A stretch of 64,000 nucleotides of DNA from Bacteroidaceae bacterium (GCA_017650105.1 JAGCFO010000009.1:62001-126000), one strand, 5' to 3'; shown: positions 17,626-26,807, counted from the stretch's first letter. Made by a program: numbers and translations. The notes: generated by a model from the letters alone, not told the origin.

Positions 17626-18953
17626 TTGCTGTTTCTTTTGCTTTTAGAGATAATCTGGTACTTTCCGTCAGTTAACATAGCCACAGTATAAGGCTTGAAC
17701 ACAAGGGTATAATCTTTGCCAAAGGTTGTCTCCTCAAAGAGGAAAAGGATAGTACCATCATGCCCCAAACAGTAAGTTGAGTAGGCTGAAGGTAAAGTTG
17801 TGGAGAGATATCTTCCATCCCAGTTTGCTGCAAAGTGCTCGGGCGTATCATAATCGGAAGGCTCATCCAGAACTTTGTAATAAATGCCCACGTTTGTTCG
17901 TCCCGGGCCGAAAGGAACGGATTGTAACGCAACATGCACCTTCTTTTTGTCACTATTGCGTCGTGCTGGAACGATAAGAATCTCTCCGTTGCAAGAATTT
18001 CCTACAGCGACTACCCCCTGATTGCTTTCGCCCGATGCAGCATAAGTGCCCCACGAGCCTTCCGCCTTAGTGGCATCGGTGTATGTAAAGATGTTGAAAT
18101 AGCGCCCTCCCGTGACACGACTGCTGCAGATAACTCTTCCATCGGGAAGTTCCTCCACTTTAGGCTCATCTGCATTGCTCGGGATAGCTGGAATATTGAT
18201 ATCTCCCAGCACTTTCCAGGTACCTCCGAAATCATCCGACCAAAGGACATAATTGCAATTCACGCCATCCTTATCCTTTGCCAATACCGAGCAATAGAGT
18301 CGGTAGTACTGCCCTACACGGACGAAACGGCTCTGATGAATCTTTCCCGAACCGATAAACATTGAACGAATAGGCCCGCGCTCACTGTTATCGAATAGCC
18401 CGTAGATTTCATCCTGCAAGTAGTCAGGATCGCTCCATGTTTTTCCTTCATCGGTGCTATAGAAGCGTGCGATTCCCTGATGCAGCTCGCGCGTACCAGC
18501 ATAGAAAGGCGTATTCCCCGAACATGACATCACAAGAATTCTATCTGAAGTCCTGTCTGCCACTATGCAGGGATCTCCATAGGCAGCGTTGTAGTTGGGA
18601 TGCGTGTCCATATCCTTGTCACCGTGCGTGAACTCTTGAGCTTCGCTCCACGTCAAGCCGTTGTCAGCACTTGTTCGGCAATGCAGCTCCACGGTGCCCC
18701 ACCCGATATCGGTGCCTCCATAACGATAATCGGCAACAGCAACAAGAGTTCCTTTCCTCGTCATCGTAATGGCAGGAATTCTGTAATAAGGCAAATCTTT
18801 TGTGACGAAAAGATATGTCTGACTATCGCGAGGAGCGATGTCAGACGAAGCTGTTTTGTTTCCTACATTGTGTTGACATCTGCAAAAAGCAAACATAACG
18901 AATGCACAAAAAACAAAAGCGACAGCTTTTTTCCCAATTGTTGAGTGTATCAT
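17622..18953 (-). CDS. GH33-type exo-sialidase, lipoprotein
   Basis: First gene of the run, 443 aa. The signal region ends in FAFCRC, a plausible but non-standard lipobox. Sialidase hallmarks are the arginine motif YRIP at 57-60 and three Asp-boxes (S-x-D-x-G-x-T-W): SADNGLTW at 95-102, STDEGKTW at 166-173 and SDDFGGTW at 239-246. The fold would be a six-bladed propeller cleaving terminal sialic acid. Host mucin-type glycans carry both sialic acid and fucose, so this gene and the GH29 point to host-glycan trimming beside plant mannan use. No sialate aldolase or transporter is visible. A -7 box lies at 19062-19069. Confidence 0.88.
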   Translation of the reverse strand: MIHSTIGKKAVAFVFCAFVMFAFCRCQHNVGNKTASSDIAPRDSQTYLFVTKDLPYYRIPAITMTRKGTLVAVADYRYGGTDIGWGTVELHCRTSADNGLTWSEAQEFTHGDKDMDTHPNYNAAYGDPCIVADRTSDRILVMSCSGNTPFYAGTRELHQGIARFYSTDEGKTWSDPDYLQDEIYGLFDNSERGPIRSMFIGSGKIHQSRFVRVGQYYRLYCSVLAKDKDGVNCNYVLWSDDFGGTWKVLGDINIPAIPSNADEPKVEELPDGRVICSSRVTGGRYFNIFTYTDATKAEGSWGTYAASGESNQGVVAVGNSCNGEILIVPARRNSDKKKVHVALQSVPFGPGRTNVGIYYKVLDEPSDYDTPEHFAANWDGRYLSTTLPSAYSTYCLGHDGTILFLFEETTFGKDYTLVFKPYTVAMLTDGKYQIISKSKRNSK

Positions 18954-19061
18954 ATCAATTAACTAATAAGGACAACATGTTCTAATGAAAAAGATAGCCT
19001 CCCCTTCCACGAGAAGAAGAAGAATACTCGGCTTTTCCTCAATACATATCTTTTTATGTAG

Positions 19062-19069
19062 CAAAGATA
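19062..19069 (-). promoter_or_regulatory. -7 box for the sialidase-GH31 unit
   Basis: TATCTTTG on the minus strand matches TAnnTTTG exactly. The expected -33 position falls inside the 21-bp repeat-like sequence at 19077-19128, where no TTTG is found. The leader would be about 100 nt. Confidence 0.5.
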
Positions 19070-19076
19070 ATCATTT

Positions 19077-19128
19077 TTGAAGAAAGAAAAAAATATTACG
19101 AGCTAAATATAATAAGGAGAAGAAAAAA
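19077..19128 (+). repeat. 21-bp repeat, degenerate array R4
   Basis: One good 21-bp unit (19077-19097, GAAGAAAGAAAAAAA type) is followed by degenerate sequence with GGAGAAGAAAAAA. It runs into the T-stretch of the terminator at 19123-19150 and overlaps the expected -33 region of the sialidase promoter. Confidence 0.6.
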
Positions 19129-19150
19129 GGGGGTACCCGAAGGTGCCCCC
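19123..19150 (-). terminator. Rho-independent terminator of the 1260-aa secreted protein
   Basis: On the minus strand the stem GGGGGCACC / GGTACCCCC with a TTCG tetraloop is followed by six T. It begins 25 nt after the stop codon at 19175. Confidence 0.92.
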
Positions 19151-19174
19151 TTAGATTCTGACTTTTACGTCAGC

Positions 19175-22100
19175 TTACTTGATGAGGATCTTCTTTCCGT
19201 TTACGATGTAAAGTCCATTCGAAGGATTCTCTACACGACGTCCCGTAAGATCATAGATACCCTCAGCAAAGCGCTCGATGGAAACGGGCTCAGTAGTGAT
19301 AACTTCGATGTTATCAGGTATCGAGCTTGCGTCGCGGATGTACCAAGCGGATGCCTCATTAGCGCCTCCGCCCCAGTAGCAGATACCGCCCCACTTGCCT
19401 CTGCCGCTGTCGTGCCAGATAGCATGCAGACACCAGTCGGAAGCCACACCGCTACGTGCGTCGTGGATATTGAACTGCTGCTGACCTACAGAGATAAGTT
19501 CGAAGGGCTGATTTGCTGCATCGCGCAGGTCGATACACTGACTCTTAGCATCAGCACCGCCCATATACTTACCGGTACCGACATTCTTCAGGTAATATGT
19601 GCCTTCACTAGCAGGAACGAATTCCCACAGATACTTATCGTTAGCAACGTTCAGATAGGTCCAAGCGCCCATGCTGTTTACATCATCAGCAAACAGAGCC
19701 ATCTCTACGCCATAGTTGTTCTTGAATCCAGGCGTACCATTGACAATGAAGTACTGCTTTCCTTCTTCTGGCATAACTACTTCCAGACCTTCTATAGCAG
19801 CACTGATGGCAGCAATAGCAGCTTCAATTGCCTCATCTGTTCCGCCGTTGTTGAGCAGGTTTTCGGCTGTAGCAAGAGCAGCATTGAAAGCAGAGAGGTC
19901 CTTGATGCAACCTATGTCCTTGCCTTCGGTGTATTCATTCTTAATTGCAGCATCATATGCCTTCTGCAGCTCACTCAACTTGCTGACTCCACCGTTGATG
20001 GTGATTACAGATACGCCTTCAGTATTAGCAAACGAAGCGGAGAACGTCTCAATGTTCGACTCAAGAGCGATTGTAACAGAGTTACCAGCCTTTGAAGAAG
20101 TGAATGCTATCGGTTCGCCTGCCACATCATAGATAGCAAGGTCTGTGAATTCACAAGCCTTGTCGGCAGCGATAGTAAACGTATTGACTCCCTTGAAGAA
20201 ATGGAACGGACGAGTCTTGATAGTAGCTCCTTCAACGAGAGCACTGATAGGCAACTCGTCTACCTGACGGATGAACCAAGCAGAAGCACCACCTGCTCCA
20301 GTTGACCACTGAACGATTGGGCCACGAACACCGTGGATGCTGAAGCCATTAGGAGTTACACCACTCTTACCGCCACCTTGGTCTCCTGGATTTGTGGTAG
20401 CAGTACCGCTGTTGTGGTTACAAGCATGCAAGGTATACCAATCACCAGCGTCGGTACGCCCTCTGAGGTTGAACTGTCCCTGTCCAACAGGGATAACCAC
20501 AATCGTGTCGCCCACATCATTTAATCTAACATGCCAAGGATTACCCCACTCGATATCCGAACCGTCAACGTCGATACCAGGTTCGTTGGTGAAGTTACCG
20601 AGATACTTGCCGGTACCGACATTCTTAACCTTATAGCAAGCATCACCATCTTCGTTCGGACCAAGAGGCTCGAAGGTAAACAACTGGTTCTTTACAGCTG
20701 CACCATCCTCCCACCAAGCAATAGTATCCTGGAGAACAGACATGTTCTTTATCACATCCTGCTTCTTGAAGAATTCTGCCACACCACTGGTAAGGCAATA
20801 TTCAACTCCGGGTTGAGGCATATTGCATACTGCCTCATCGATAGGAAGTTCAGTTGCCTCTAACTGTTGGATTGCAGCAGCCATTTCTGCGTCAGTGGCA
20901 TCGGCATTGTTAAATACAGACTTCGCATTAGCATAAGCTGTACGGAATGCAGAGGCATCAACGTTGTAGAAGCCAGGTTCCTCGCCAGGATAACGGTCGT
21001 AGTATGTTCCAGCATCTTTGATTACCTCGCCCAAGTCGGACTTAGCGCTGCTCAAGCCAGAGAATACGATCTCGGACGGCATGTTTCGTATACGAGTATC
21101 AGACCATTCGATTTCGATAGCAATACTGAAGGTCATCAGATCCTCGGGCATTGAAACCTGAAGGTTGTGATAGAACTCAGAAGGAGCTGCTGCTGCCGAC
21201 CAAGCAGAATGGAAGAACGAACCAATTGAACGGTCGTAGAGAGCTTCATAAGAACCCTCTGACGTTTCCTTAGCATTGGAACCATAAGCACTTGGATCGT
21301 CGGGAGTGATATCGTTTCCATCTGCATCATAGAGATAGAACTCGTTGATGTTGAAGTACGGACCATCAGTAGCAGCGGCTACGGAACGATCGTTGATTAC
21401 ATGCAGTACGGTGATGACGAGCTTATCAATAGGATAAGGCAACGTTACCTGGGGAGACTCATAGCGGAAGCATTCGTATCCGTTGGGGCTCTCTGACTTA
21501 TATGTATTCACATAAGCGTTTCCTGTCCATCCAGCATCCATATATAGAGGCTTCGAGGGATCATTTGGATCGGGAAGTGTAATGATCTGGAGAGGAAGCG
21601 TAGGTTCGGGTGTAATGTTAGCAATTGCTTCAGCTACAGCTGCCTTAATTTTGGTGATGTAAGTCATACCGTCAGCAGCCGTCATTGAAGAGCCAATTTC
21701 GTCGAGAACACCAGCAGCCTCGTTCATAAGGTCGCTCAACGATTCGGTATACTTGTAAGGAATCTTTCCTACCTCCGTACCCTCGTCAGGATCGGCAAAC
21801 CCGGGGAATTCGAAATCCTCAGGGAGTCCGAGCACTACCAACTGCTCAGATGAAAGGTCTTCGGGGAAATCGATGAATGTTCCGAGGGCATCGAGAAGGT
21901 CATAAACCTCGTCAACAGCCACGTTTTCGATAGCCTCCTGAAGGGCAGCTTTCACCTCATTCACTTCGTCGCGAGTCATCTGAGCTGCTTCAATCGCAGC
22001 TTCCACATCAGCGATAGCGGAGTTCAGTTCTTCTACGTAGTCGGCAACCTGATCGCTCCACTTCTTAGCAGCTACTTCCTTGGCGTTTTCGAGCACGGTC

Positions 22101-22957
22101 TGCAAGCCTTTGTAGTCGTTTACAGACTTTCTGGCAGGGATGAAGGCGGTGCGAATAGCAACGATTCCGTCAATAACACCATCAATAGACGTAGCAGCCT
22201 GGGCAGCATCGATTGCAGCATTAAGGGCAGCAAGTGAATCGGCGTTCATCGCATTCTCCTTGAGAGCGTTCATCTCTTCAACCACTTCCTGCAAGTCGAG
22301 TTTATACACATCGAGCAAGGCAGCATCGGTAGTAACATCTCCTGCATAGTACAGACGAGCATTGTCGAAGCTGATGAAGCTAACTTCACAGTCGCTAGTC
22401 GTCTTTACGCCCACTTCCAGTTTACCGTCGGTAACAGTGGTTGCAGCGTTGAATCGACGGATAGGAACTACATAGAAACCTCCGTCAGGATTGTCGGTAG
22501 CGATAGGCTCCTCAGTTGCGTTAGCATAGACATAAGCTCCTGTCACGTCGGCAGCGTTGGAATCTTCCTGGCCGTCAACATACTGAATGCAAGCCGTTGC
22601 GGCTACGCCGAAAACGTAGGTACCGTTAGGCAGATTAGCAAGCGACTGGCTTGCGCTGGAAGCGCCAACGTAATTGCCGCGTCCAAGATCGGAATTCTTC
22701 GATGACCAAACCTGGAGGCACTTGTTGAAGAAGCCGAAATAGTTAGAGCCTTCGGCACGGGTTTGGGTCTCCCAGATGTAGCCTGAGTGCGAATCCGTAG
22801 TAATCTCACCCGTAAACGTGATGTTCCAGCCGGGCATACCTTCTTCGATATCTGCATTCCACAACTTCGAGGTATAGTCTTCTACACCAGCAAAGGCAGT
22901 TGAGGAAATCAGCCCTACGAACAAGGTCAAAATGGAAAAGCGTAGAGATTTTCTCAT
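19175..22957 (-). CDS. Large secreted FIVAR/lectin-like protein with C-terminal sorting tail
   Basis: 1260-residue exported protein with no enzyme motif. The start at 22957 gives a clean signal peptide (MRKSLRFSILTLFVGL...TAFA); longer upstream reading is unlikely. Order: an N-terminal carbohydrate-binding-like sandwich (about 25-210); an acidic, Ala-rich helical part with FIVAR-like repeats (210-480, and again near 680-760 and 1060-1110); a middle sandwich (490-680); two related lectin-like domains (about 770-950 and 1115-1225), both with a TGKYxGG-like motif; and a short tail IYDLTGRRVENPSNGLYIVN before a basic end. That tail resembles the type IX sorting signal. A cell-surface glycan-binding or adhesin role is inferred. 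A promoter lies at 23040-23070 and a strong terminator follows. Confidence 0.82.
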   Translation of the reverse strand: MRKSLRFSILTLFVGLISSTAFAGVEDYTSKLWNADIEEGMPGWNITFTGEITTDSHSGYIWETQTRAEGSNYFGFFNKCLQVWSSKNSDLGRGNYVGASSASQSLANLPNGTYVFGVAATACIQYVDGQEDSNAADVTGAYVYANATEEPIATDNPDGGFYVVPIRRFNAATTVTDGKLEVGVKTTSDCEVSFISFDNARLYYAGDVTTDAALLDVYKLDLQEVVEEMNALKENAMNADSLAALNAAIDAAQAATSIDGVIDGIVAIRTAFIPARKSVNDYKGLQTVLENAKEVAAKKWSDQVADYVEELNSAIADVEAAIEAAQMTRDEVNEVKAALQEAIENVAVDEVYDLLDALGTFIDFPEDLSSEQLVVLGLPEDFEFPGFADPDEGTEVGKIPYKYTESLSDLMNEAAGVLDEIGSSMTAADGMTYITKIKAAVAEAIANITPEPTLPLQIITLPDPNDPSKPLYMDAGWTGNAYVNTYKSESPNGYECFRYESPQVTLPYPIDKLVITVLHVINDRSVAAATDGPYFNINEFYLYDADGNDITPDDPSAYGSNAKETSEGSYEALYDRSIGSFFHSAWSAAAAPSEFYHNLQVSMPEDLMTFSIAIEIEWSDTRIRNMPSEIVFSGLSSAKSDLGEVIKDAGTYYDRYPGEEPGFYNVDASAFRTAYANAKSVFNNADATDAEMAAAIQQLEATELPIDEAVCNMPQPGVEYCLTSGVAEFFKKQDVIKNMSVLQDTIAWWEDGAAVKNQLFTFEPLGPNEDGDACYKVKNVGTGKYLGNFTNEPGIDVDGSDIEWGNPWHVRLNDVGDTIVVIPVGQGQFNLRGRTDAGDWYTLHACNHNSGTATTNPGDQGGGKSGVTPNGFSIHGVRGPIVQWSTGAGGASAWFIRQVDELPISALVEGATIKTRPFHFFKGVNTFTIAADKACEFTDLAIYDVAGEPIAFTSSKAGNSVTIALESNIETFSASFANTEGVSVITINGGVSKLSELQKAYDAAIKNEYTEGKDIGCIKDLSAFNAALATAENLLNNGGTDEAIEAAIAAISAAIEGLEVVMPEEGKQYFIVNGTPGFKNNYGVEMALFADDVNSMGAWTYLNVANDKYLWEFVPASEGTYYLKNVGTGKYMGGADAKSQCIDLRDAANQPFELISVGQQQFNIHDARSGVASDWCLHAIWHDSGRGKWGGICYWGGGANEASAWYIRDASSIPDNIEVITTEPVSIERFAEGIYDLTGRRVENPSNGLYIVNGKKILIK

Positions 22958-23039
22958 AAGAAACTGATTATTAAAGGTTAAACATTGTAATAATTGTCTT
23001 GGTAAATTAGATTCTTTTTTCTTTTGCTCAAAAACAGGG

Positions 23040-23070
23040 CAAACATAATCCTTTTTTAAATAAAAAGCAA
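23040..23070 (-). promoter_or_regulatory. Promoter of the 1260-aa secreted protein
   Basis: Minus-strand TTG (23068-23070), 20-bp spacer and TATGTTTG (23040-23047). The predicted leader is about 75 nt. It is divergent from the zinc-peptidase promoter some 70 bp away. Confidence 0.55.
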
Positions 23071-23118
23071 TTTTTTCCGATTTTTTTGACGAAAAAAGCA
23101 TCGTAACAAAATTTTTTG

Positions 23119-23126
23119 TACCTTTG
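23119..23126 (+). promoter_or_regulatory. -7 box for the zinc metallopeptidase gene
   Basis: TACCTTTG matches TAnnTTTG exactly, 34 nt before the ATG at 23161. No TTTG lies at the usual 17-23 bp upstream; the nearest (23085-23088) is 30 bp away. Confidence 0.5.
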
Positions 23127-23160
23127 TGCCCATCAATAAACCATAAAAACATTTATCACT

Positions 23161-24030
23161 ATGAGATTGGAAGGAAGACGCGAAAGCTCAAATGTTGACG
23201 ATCGTCGCGGGAAATCAACAGGAAAGGTAGCTGGAGGCCTGGGCCTCGGAGGACTTGTCATTGTGGCTCTTTTCACCCTTCTGAGGGGAGGAGGTCTTGG
23301 CGATGTGCTTCAGCAAGTTGCCACATCGGGATACACTTATGCAACCGAAGACGGAAGTTCCTATCAGCCAACGGCTGAGGACGAGGAGCTGGCGAAGTTT
23401 GCAAGTCAGATTCTCGCAGGAACAGAAGACGTGTGGACAGCAGAATTTAAGAAGTACGACAAGACGTACCGCGCCCCGAAACTTGTCCTCTTCTCCGGGA
23501 GCGTCCAGTCGGGTTGCGGAGGAGCCACTTCAAGCTCAGGTCCGTTCTACTGCTCTGCAGACGAAAGTGTGTACATCGACTTGGACTTCTTCAAGACAAT
23601 GAAACGGCAATTCGGAACGGCAGGCGACTTTGCCTATGCCTACGTAATAGCGCACGAAGTGGGGCATCACGTTCAGAATCTGCTGGGTACTCTCAGTCAG
23701 GCACACTCGCAGATGGCGCGCGTAAGCCAGACAGAAAGCAATCAGATAAGCGTACGCCTTGAGCTACAGGCCGACTTCTATGCCGGCGTCTGGGCTTACA
23801 ACGACAACAAGATGTTTGGCTCGCTGGAAGCAGGTGATGTGGAGGAAGGACTCGCTATTGCAGCAAAAATCGGCGACGACTATTTGCAGAAACAGACCTA
23901 CGGACGCACTCAGCCCGAAACCTTCAATCACGGCACATCAGCTCAGCGCCAGAAATGGCTTAAGAAGGGACTCACAACAGGCGACGTCCGTCAAGGCGAC
24001 ACTTTCAGCCCTGCTTACAGCCAGCTGTAA
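23161..24030 (+). CDS. Neutral zinc metallopeptidase (YpfJ family)
   Basis: 289-residue membrane-anchored peptidase of the YpfJ/KPN_02809 type. The N-terminus is hydrophilic with the MRLEGRRES...DDRRG start typical of the family, then one glycine-rich transmembrane segment (about 24-42), then a soluble catalytic domain. The zinc motif HEVGHH is at 165-170, with the third ligand probably the Glu in LELQADFYAGVWAY. Residues before it (YIDLDFF) also match the family. The physiological substrate is unknown. It has its own -7 box and a terminator immediately downstream, so it is monocistronic. Confidence 0.9.
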   Translation: MRLEGRRESSNVDDRRGKSTGKVAGGLGLGGLVIVALFTLLRGGGLGDVLQQVATSGYTYATEDGSSYQPTAEDEELAKFASQILAGTEDVWTAEFKKYDKTYRAPKLVLFSGSVQSGCGGATSSSGPFYCSADESVYIDLDFFKTMKRQFGTAGDFAYAYVIAHEVGHHVQNLLGTLSQAHSQMARVSQTESNQISVRLELQADFYAGVWAYNDNKMFGSLEAGDVEEGLAIAAKIGDDYLQKQTYGRTQPETFNHGTSAQRQKWLKKGLTTGDVRQGDTFSPAYSQL

Positions 24031-24039
24031 GCCACACAC

Positions 24040-24059
24040 GCTCAAGCAGTGAGCTTTTT
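24040..24059 (+). terminator. Terminator of the zinc-peptidase gene
   Basis: Stem GCTCA/TGAGC with loop AGCAG followed by five T, 10 nt after the stop. A second GC-rich hairpin with poor T-run follows at 24067-24092. Confidence 0.65.
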
Positions 24060-24402
24060 CCTATCAGAGGCGCAGCACCCCGGCTGCGTCTCTGCCTTTA
24101 TGGATATCCTTCAAGCCTCATGTAAAATGAAACATGACTATGCCCACAGCCCCTTTTCGCAAGCAACAATTATGAAGAAGGAAGCGCGCGATATGAAGAA
24201 GGGAAAAATTTTTATCGAGAAGGAATAATTTTTTTTGGAGAAGGAAAAAATATTTTTGGAGAAAGAAAAAAGCCGGATGAAGAAAGAAAAAAAACAGCTT
24301 CTCTTTTTCATGTTTTAATGAGGGAAAAGGCCGACTCTGACGGCAGCAAAGATTAACGAATATTAAAAAGGAGAAAAAAAACTTACCCTTTTGCATAATA
24401 TT
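24060..24402. other. Gene-free stretch upstream of the LRR gene
   Basis: Contains a second hairpin (24067-24092) and the longest 21-bp repeat array of the window (24172-24297). Between the array and the promoter at 24403 I see nothing but AT-rich sequence. Confidence 0.6.
24172..24297 (+). repeat. 21-bp modular repeat array R5 (6 units)
   Basis: Six units of exactly 21 bp start at 24172, 24193, 24214, 24235, 24256 and 24277 with no indel. The first is the GCGCGCGAT type, the others A/T-tract types. Read in the array frame most units give MKKGKIF- or LEKEKIF-like heptapeptides, but unit 3 has an in-frame TAA, so it is not a conserved protein. Confidence 0.93.
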
Positions 24403-24432
24403 TTTGCATAATTGAAAAAAAACGTACTTTTG
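24403..24432 (+). promoter_or_regulatory. Promoter of the BspA-like LRR gene
   Basis: TTTG (24403-24406), 18-bp spacer, TACTTTTG (24425-24432), a full consensus match. The predicted leader is long, about 150 nt, up to the ATG at 24591. Confidence 0.7.
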
Positions 24433-24590
24433 CAACGGAATTTTTCCTTGCTGCCAACGCTTTCCCTTCCCTAAAGCATTTGCACGGAAACTTTTCCACT
24501 CCTTCGCAGAGCAGGTCTGGAACTGAACGAAGCCCTCTCCTACCCTTCCGAAAGACAGGTAAACGGAGCAGGCAGCAGGAAAATAATACA

Positions 24591-26033
24591 ATGAAAAGCA
24601 TGAATAAAATCGTAAAAAAAAGCTTTGCAATCCTGACAGTTCTCCTCTACTGCCTTTCCTCAGAAGCCTATGACTTCAGTTCAAACTACAACGGCGTAAC
24701 CATCTACTACACAGCGAATTCAACTGCAAAGACAGCTAGCGTAACATACAAGGACGAAAATTACAACAGCTATACCGCCAGCAATATTACGATTCCTAAG
24801 ACAGTCTCCAACGGCGGAACGACATATACCGTCACCAGCATAGACAGAGCAGCCTTCTACAAATGCTCAAATGTTGCATCCGTCACTCTTCCTAACAGCA
24901 TCACCTCAATAGGCTACAACGCTTTCGGCACCTGCTCATCACTCACAGGCATCACTTTGCCGAGCAGCGTCACATCCATCGGAGGATGGGCTTTCGGCGA
25001 TTGCCCCAAACTCTCAAGCATCACTATCCCCTCGAGCGTGACAAGCATCGGAGCAAATGCCTTCATGTTCTGCACAGGCCTGACAAGCATCAGTCTGCCT
25101 TCAGGATTGAAGAGCATTGAAAAGCTTACCTTCTACGGATGTATGAATCTCACATCCATAAAAATTCCCGAAGGTGTCACAAGCATTGGAAGTGAAGCCT
25201 TCACGAATTGCACGAAACTCGCCAACGTGTCCTTCCCCAGTACGCTGAAAACTATCGAATCGCAAGCTTTCATGGATTGCTCCAACCTAGGAAGCATCTC
25301 GCTGCCTAACGGCGTAACATCTATCGATTCGAAAGCTTTTGCCGGATGCAAAAAAGCGACTAGCGTTAACATACCGTCAAGTTTGACAACCCTTACCGAT
25401 GGGGTTTTCATGAACTGTACAAGTCTGACTTCGATAAACATTCCGAATACTATCACAAGCCTGGGAAAGAATGCATTCTACGGCTGCTCCTCGCTGCAAA
25501 GCATTGTCATCCCGTCGAGCATTACAAAAATCGAGGATTCAGCCTTTTACAAATGCTCCAGTTTGAGTGAGGTAACCCTTCCGTCAAGCATCACGAGCAT
25601 TGGGAACTATGCTTTCCACAGTTGTGCGATTACTTCTTTTACCATTCCCCAAAATGTCACAAGCGTAGGAAGCTATTCCTTTTATAATTGCGAACAACTT
25701 TCTGAGATAGTTACTTACGCTACGACTCCTCCCTCCTTAGGGGCAAATGCGTTTGAAGGCGTCTCCGAAGATTGTAAATTACTCATCTCGGGAGGGACAG
25801 CAAGCGCCTACGCACAAGCTGGATGGACCAGTGAGGTTTTCAAAGGGGGAATCACCCAGGAAGACTTGCTTGGGGATCTTAATGGAGACAACGATGTGAA
25901 TGTAAGCGATATCACAAGCCTCGTGCAAATCGTATTGAGCGGTGGGCAGAACAAAGCAGCCGATATCGACGGAAACGGGAAAGTTGATGTCTCTGACGTG
26001 ACAGCTCTAGTGCAGATAATTCTCGGCAACTAA
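24591..26033 (+). CDS. BspA-type leucine-rich-repeat protein with dockerin-like C-terminus
   Basis: 480-residue secreted protein. The start at 24591 gives a signal peptide (MKSMNKIVKKSFAILTVLLY...SEA). After a short N-terminal strand region come about 13 LRR_5 repeats of roughly 23 residues with the pattern VTSIGxxAFxxCxxLTSITIPSS. The last about 55 residues hold two calcium-loop repeats, DLNGDNDVNVSDITSLV and DIDGNGKVDVSDVTALV, typical of dockerin type I. BspA-type LRRs mediate adhesion in oral Bacteroidetes. A dockerin would pair with a cohesin, but none is visible here. It could instead be a calcium-binding stalk or sorting element. It has its own promoter and is not linked to neighbours. 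Confidence 0.88.
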   Translation: MKSMNKIVKKSFAILTVLLYCLSSEAYDFSSNYNGVTIYYTANSTAKTASVTYKDENYNSYTASNITIPKTVSNGGTTYTVTSIDRAAFYKCSNVASVTLPNSITSIGYNAFGTCSSLTGITLPSSVTSIGGWAFGDCPKLSSITIPSSVTSIGANAFMFCTGLTSISLPSGLKSIEKLTFYGCMNLTSIKIPEGVTSIGSEAFTNCTKLANVSFPSTLKTIESQAFMDCSNLGSISLPNGVTSIDSKAFAGCKKATSVNIPSSLTTLTDGVFMNCTSLTSINIPNTITSLGKNAFYGCSSLQSIVIPSSITKIEDSAFYKCSSLSEVTLPSSITSIGNYAFHSCAITSFTIPQNVTSVGSYSFYNCEQLSEIVTYATTPPSLGANAFEGVSEDCKLLISGGTASAYAQAGWTSEVFKGGITQEDLLGDLNGDNDVNVSDITSLVQIVLSGGQNKAADIDGNGKVDVSDVTALVQIILGN

Positions 26034-26108
26034 TAATTCTTGTTTTCTGCCTCCCGTACTACGCAAGCTAACGGGGCGGAAACCACGAAGAAAAAATAAA
26101 CGGGAAAC

Positions 26109-26139
26109 TTTGTTTTTTTCAAAAAAAGCAGTACCTTTG
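26109..26139 (+). promoter_or_regulatory. Promoter of rpsP
   Basis: TTTG (26109-26112), 19-bp spacer, TACCTTTG (26132-26139), a full match to the Bacteroidetes housekeeping promoter. The leader is about 58 nt. Confidence 0.8.
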
Positions 26140-26203
26140 CCGCGCTAATACGGGTTATTAGCTTATTCAAATCATTTAATAACTTAAATTACAACAAAGT
26201 AAC

Positions 26204-26773
26204 ATGGCAACGAAGATCAGATTACAGAGAAGAGGAAAGAAAGGTTATGCCTTCTATTCCATCGTAATTGCTGACTCAAGAGCTCCACGAGATGGACGAT
26301 TTATTGAAAAGATTGGTACTTATAATCCTAACACCGATCCCGCCACAGTAGATTTGAATTTCGACAGAGCATTGTATTGGGTTAACGTAGGTGCTCAGCC
26401 TACCGACACAGCTCGCAACATCCTTTCACGCGAAGGCGTGTACCTGATGAAGCATCTTCAGGGTGGTGTAAAGAAGGGTGCATTCGACGAAGCTGCAGCT
26501 CAGGCAAAGTTTGATGCTTGGAAGCAGAGCAAGGAAAGCTCTCTCAAGGCTATCTCAGTAAAGAGCCAGCAGGCTAAGCGCGATGCAGCTAAGGCTGCCC
26601 TTGACGCAGAGAAGAAGGTTAACGAAACCATCGCTGCTAAGGTTGCCGAGAAGAAGGCTGCTGCTGCAATGAAAGCTGCTGAGGAAGCTGCCGCTAAGGC
26701 TGCTGAAGAAGCTGCTGCCGCTGCAACTGAGGCTCCCGCTGAGGCACCTGCTGAAGCTCCCGCCGAGGCTTAA
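26204..26773 (+). CDS. rpsP: 30S ribosomal protein S16
   Basis: Small-subunit ribosomal protein. Residues 1-80 are the conserved S16 core ([48 protein letters not shown]). At 189 aa it is about twice the usual bacterial length: an Ala/Lys/Glu-rich helical tail from about residue 90 ends in [13 protein letters not shown]. To my knowledge such tails are common in Bacteroidetes S16. The gene is alone between its own promoter and a strong terminator, not in the rpsP-rimM-trmD-rplS order of many other bacteria. Confidence 0.97.
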   Translation: MATKIRLQRRGKKGYAFYSIVIADSRAPRDGRFIEKIGTYNPNTDPATVDLNFDRALYWVNVGAQPTDTARNILSREGVYLMKHLQGGVKKGAFDEAAAQAKFDAWKQSKESSLKAISVKSQQAKRDAAKAALDAEKKVNETIAAKVAEKKAAAAMKAAEEAAAKAAEEAAAAATEAPAEAPAEAPAEA

Positions 26774-26807
26774 TCTCTTCTTAAGAAGAAAAGCAACAAG
26801 TCCGAGC

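Noticed and set aside
1..18953. Classical Sus-type polysaccharide utilisation locus
   Set aside because: No SusC, SusD or hybrid two-component regulator is found in the window; it may continue left of position 1.
22958..23152. 65-residue extension of the large secreted protein
   Set aside because: It crosses the promoter at 23040-23070 and would bury the signal peptide.
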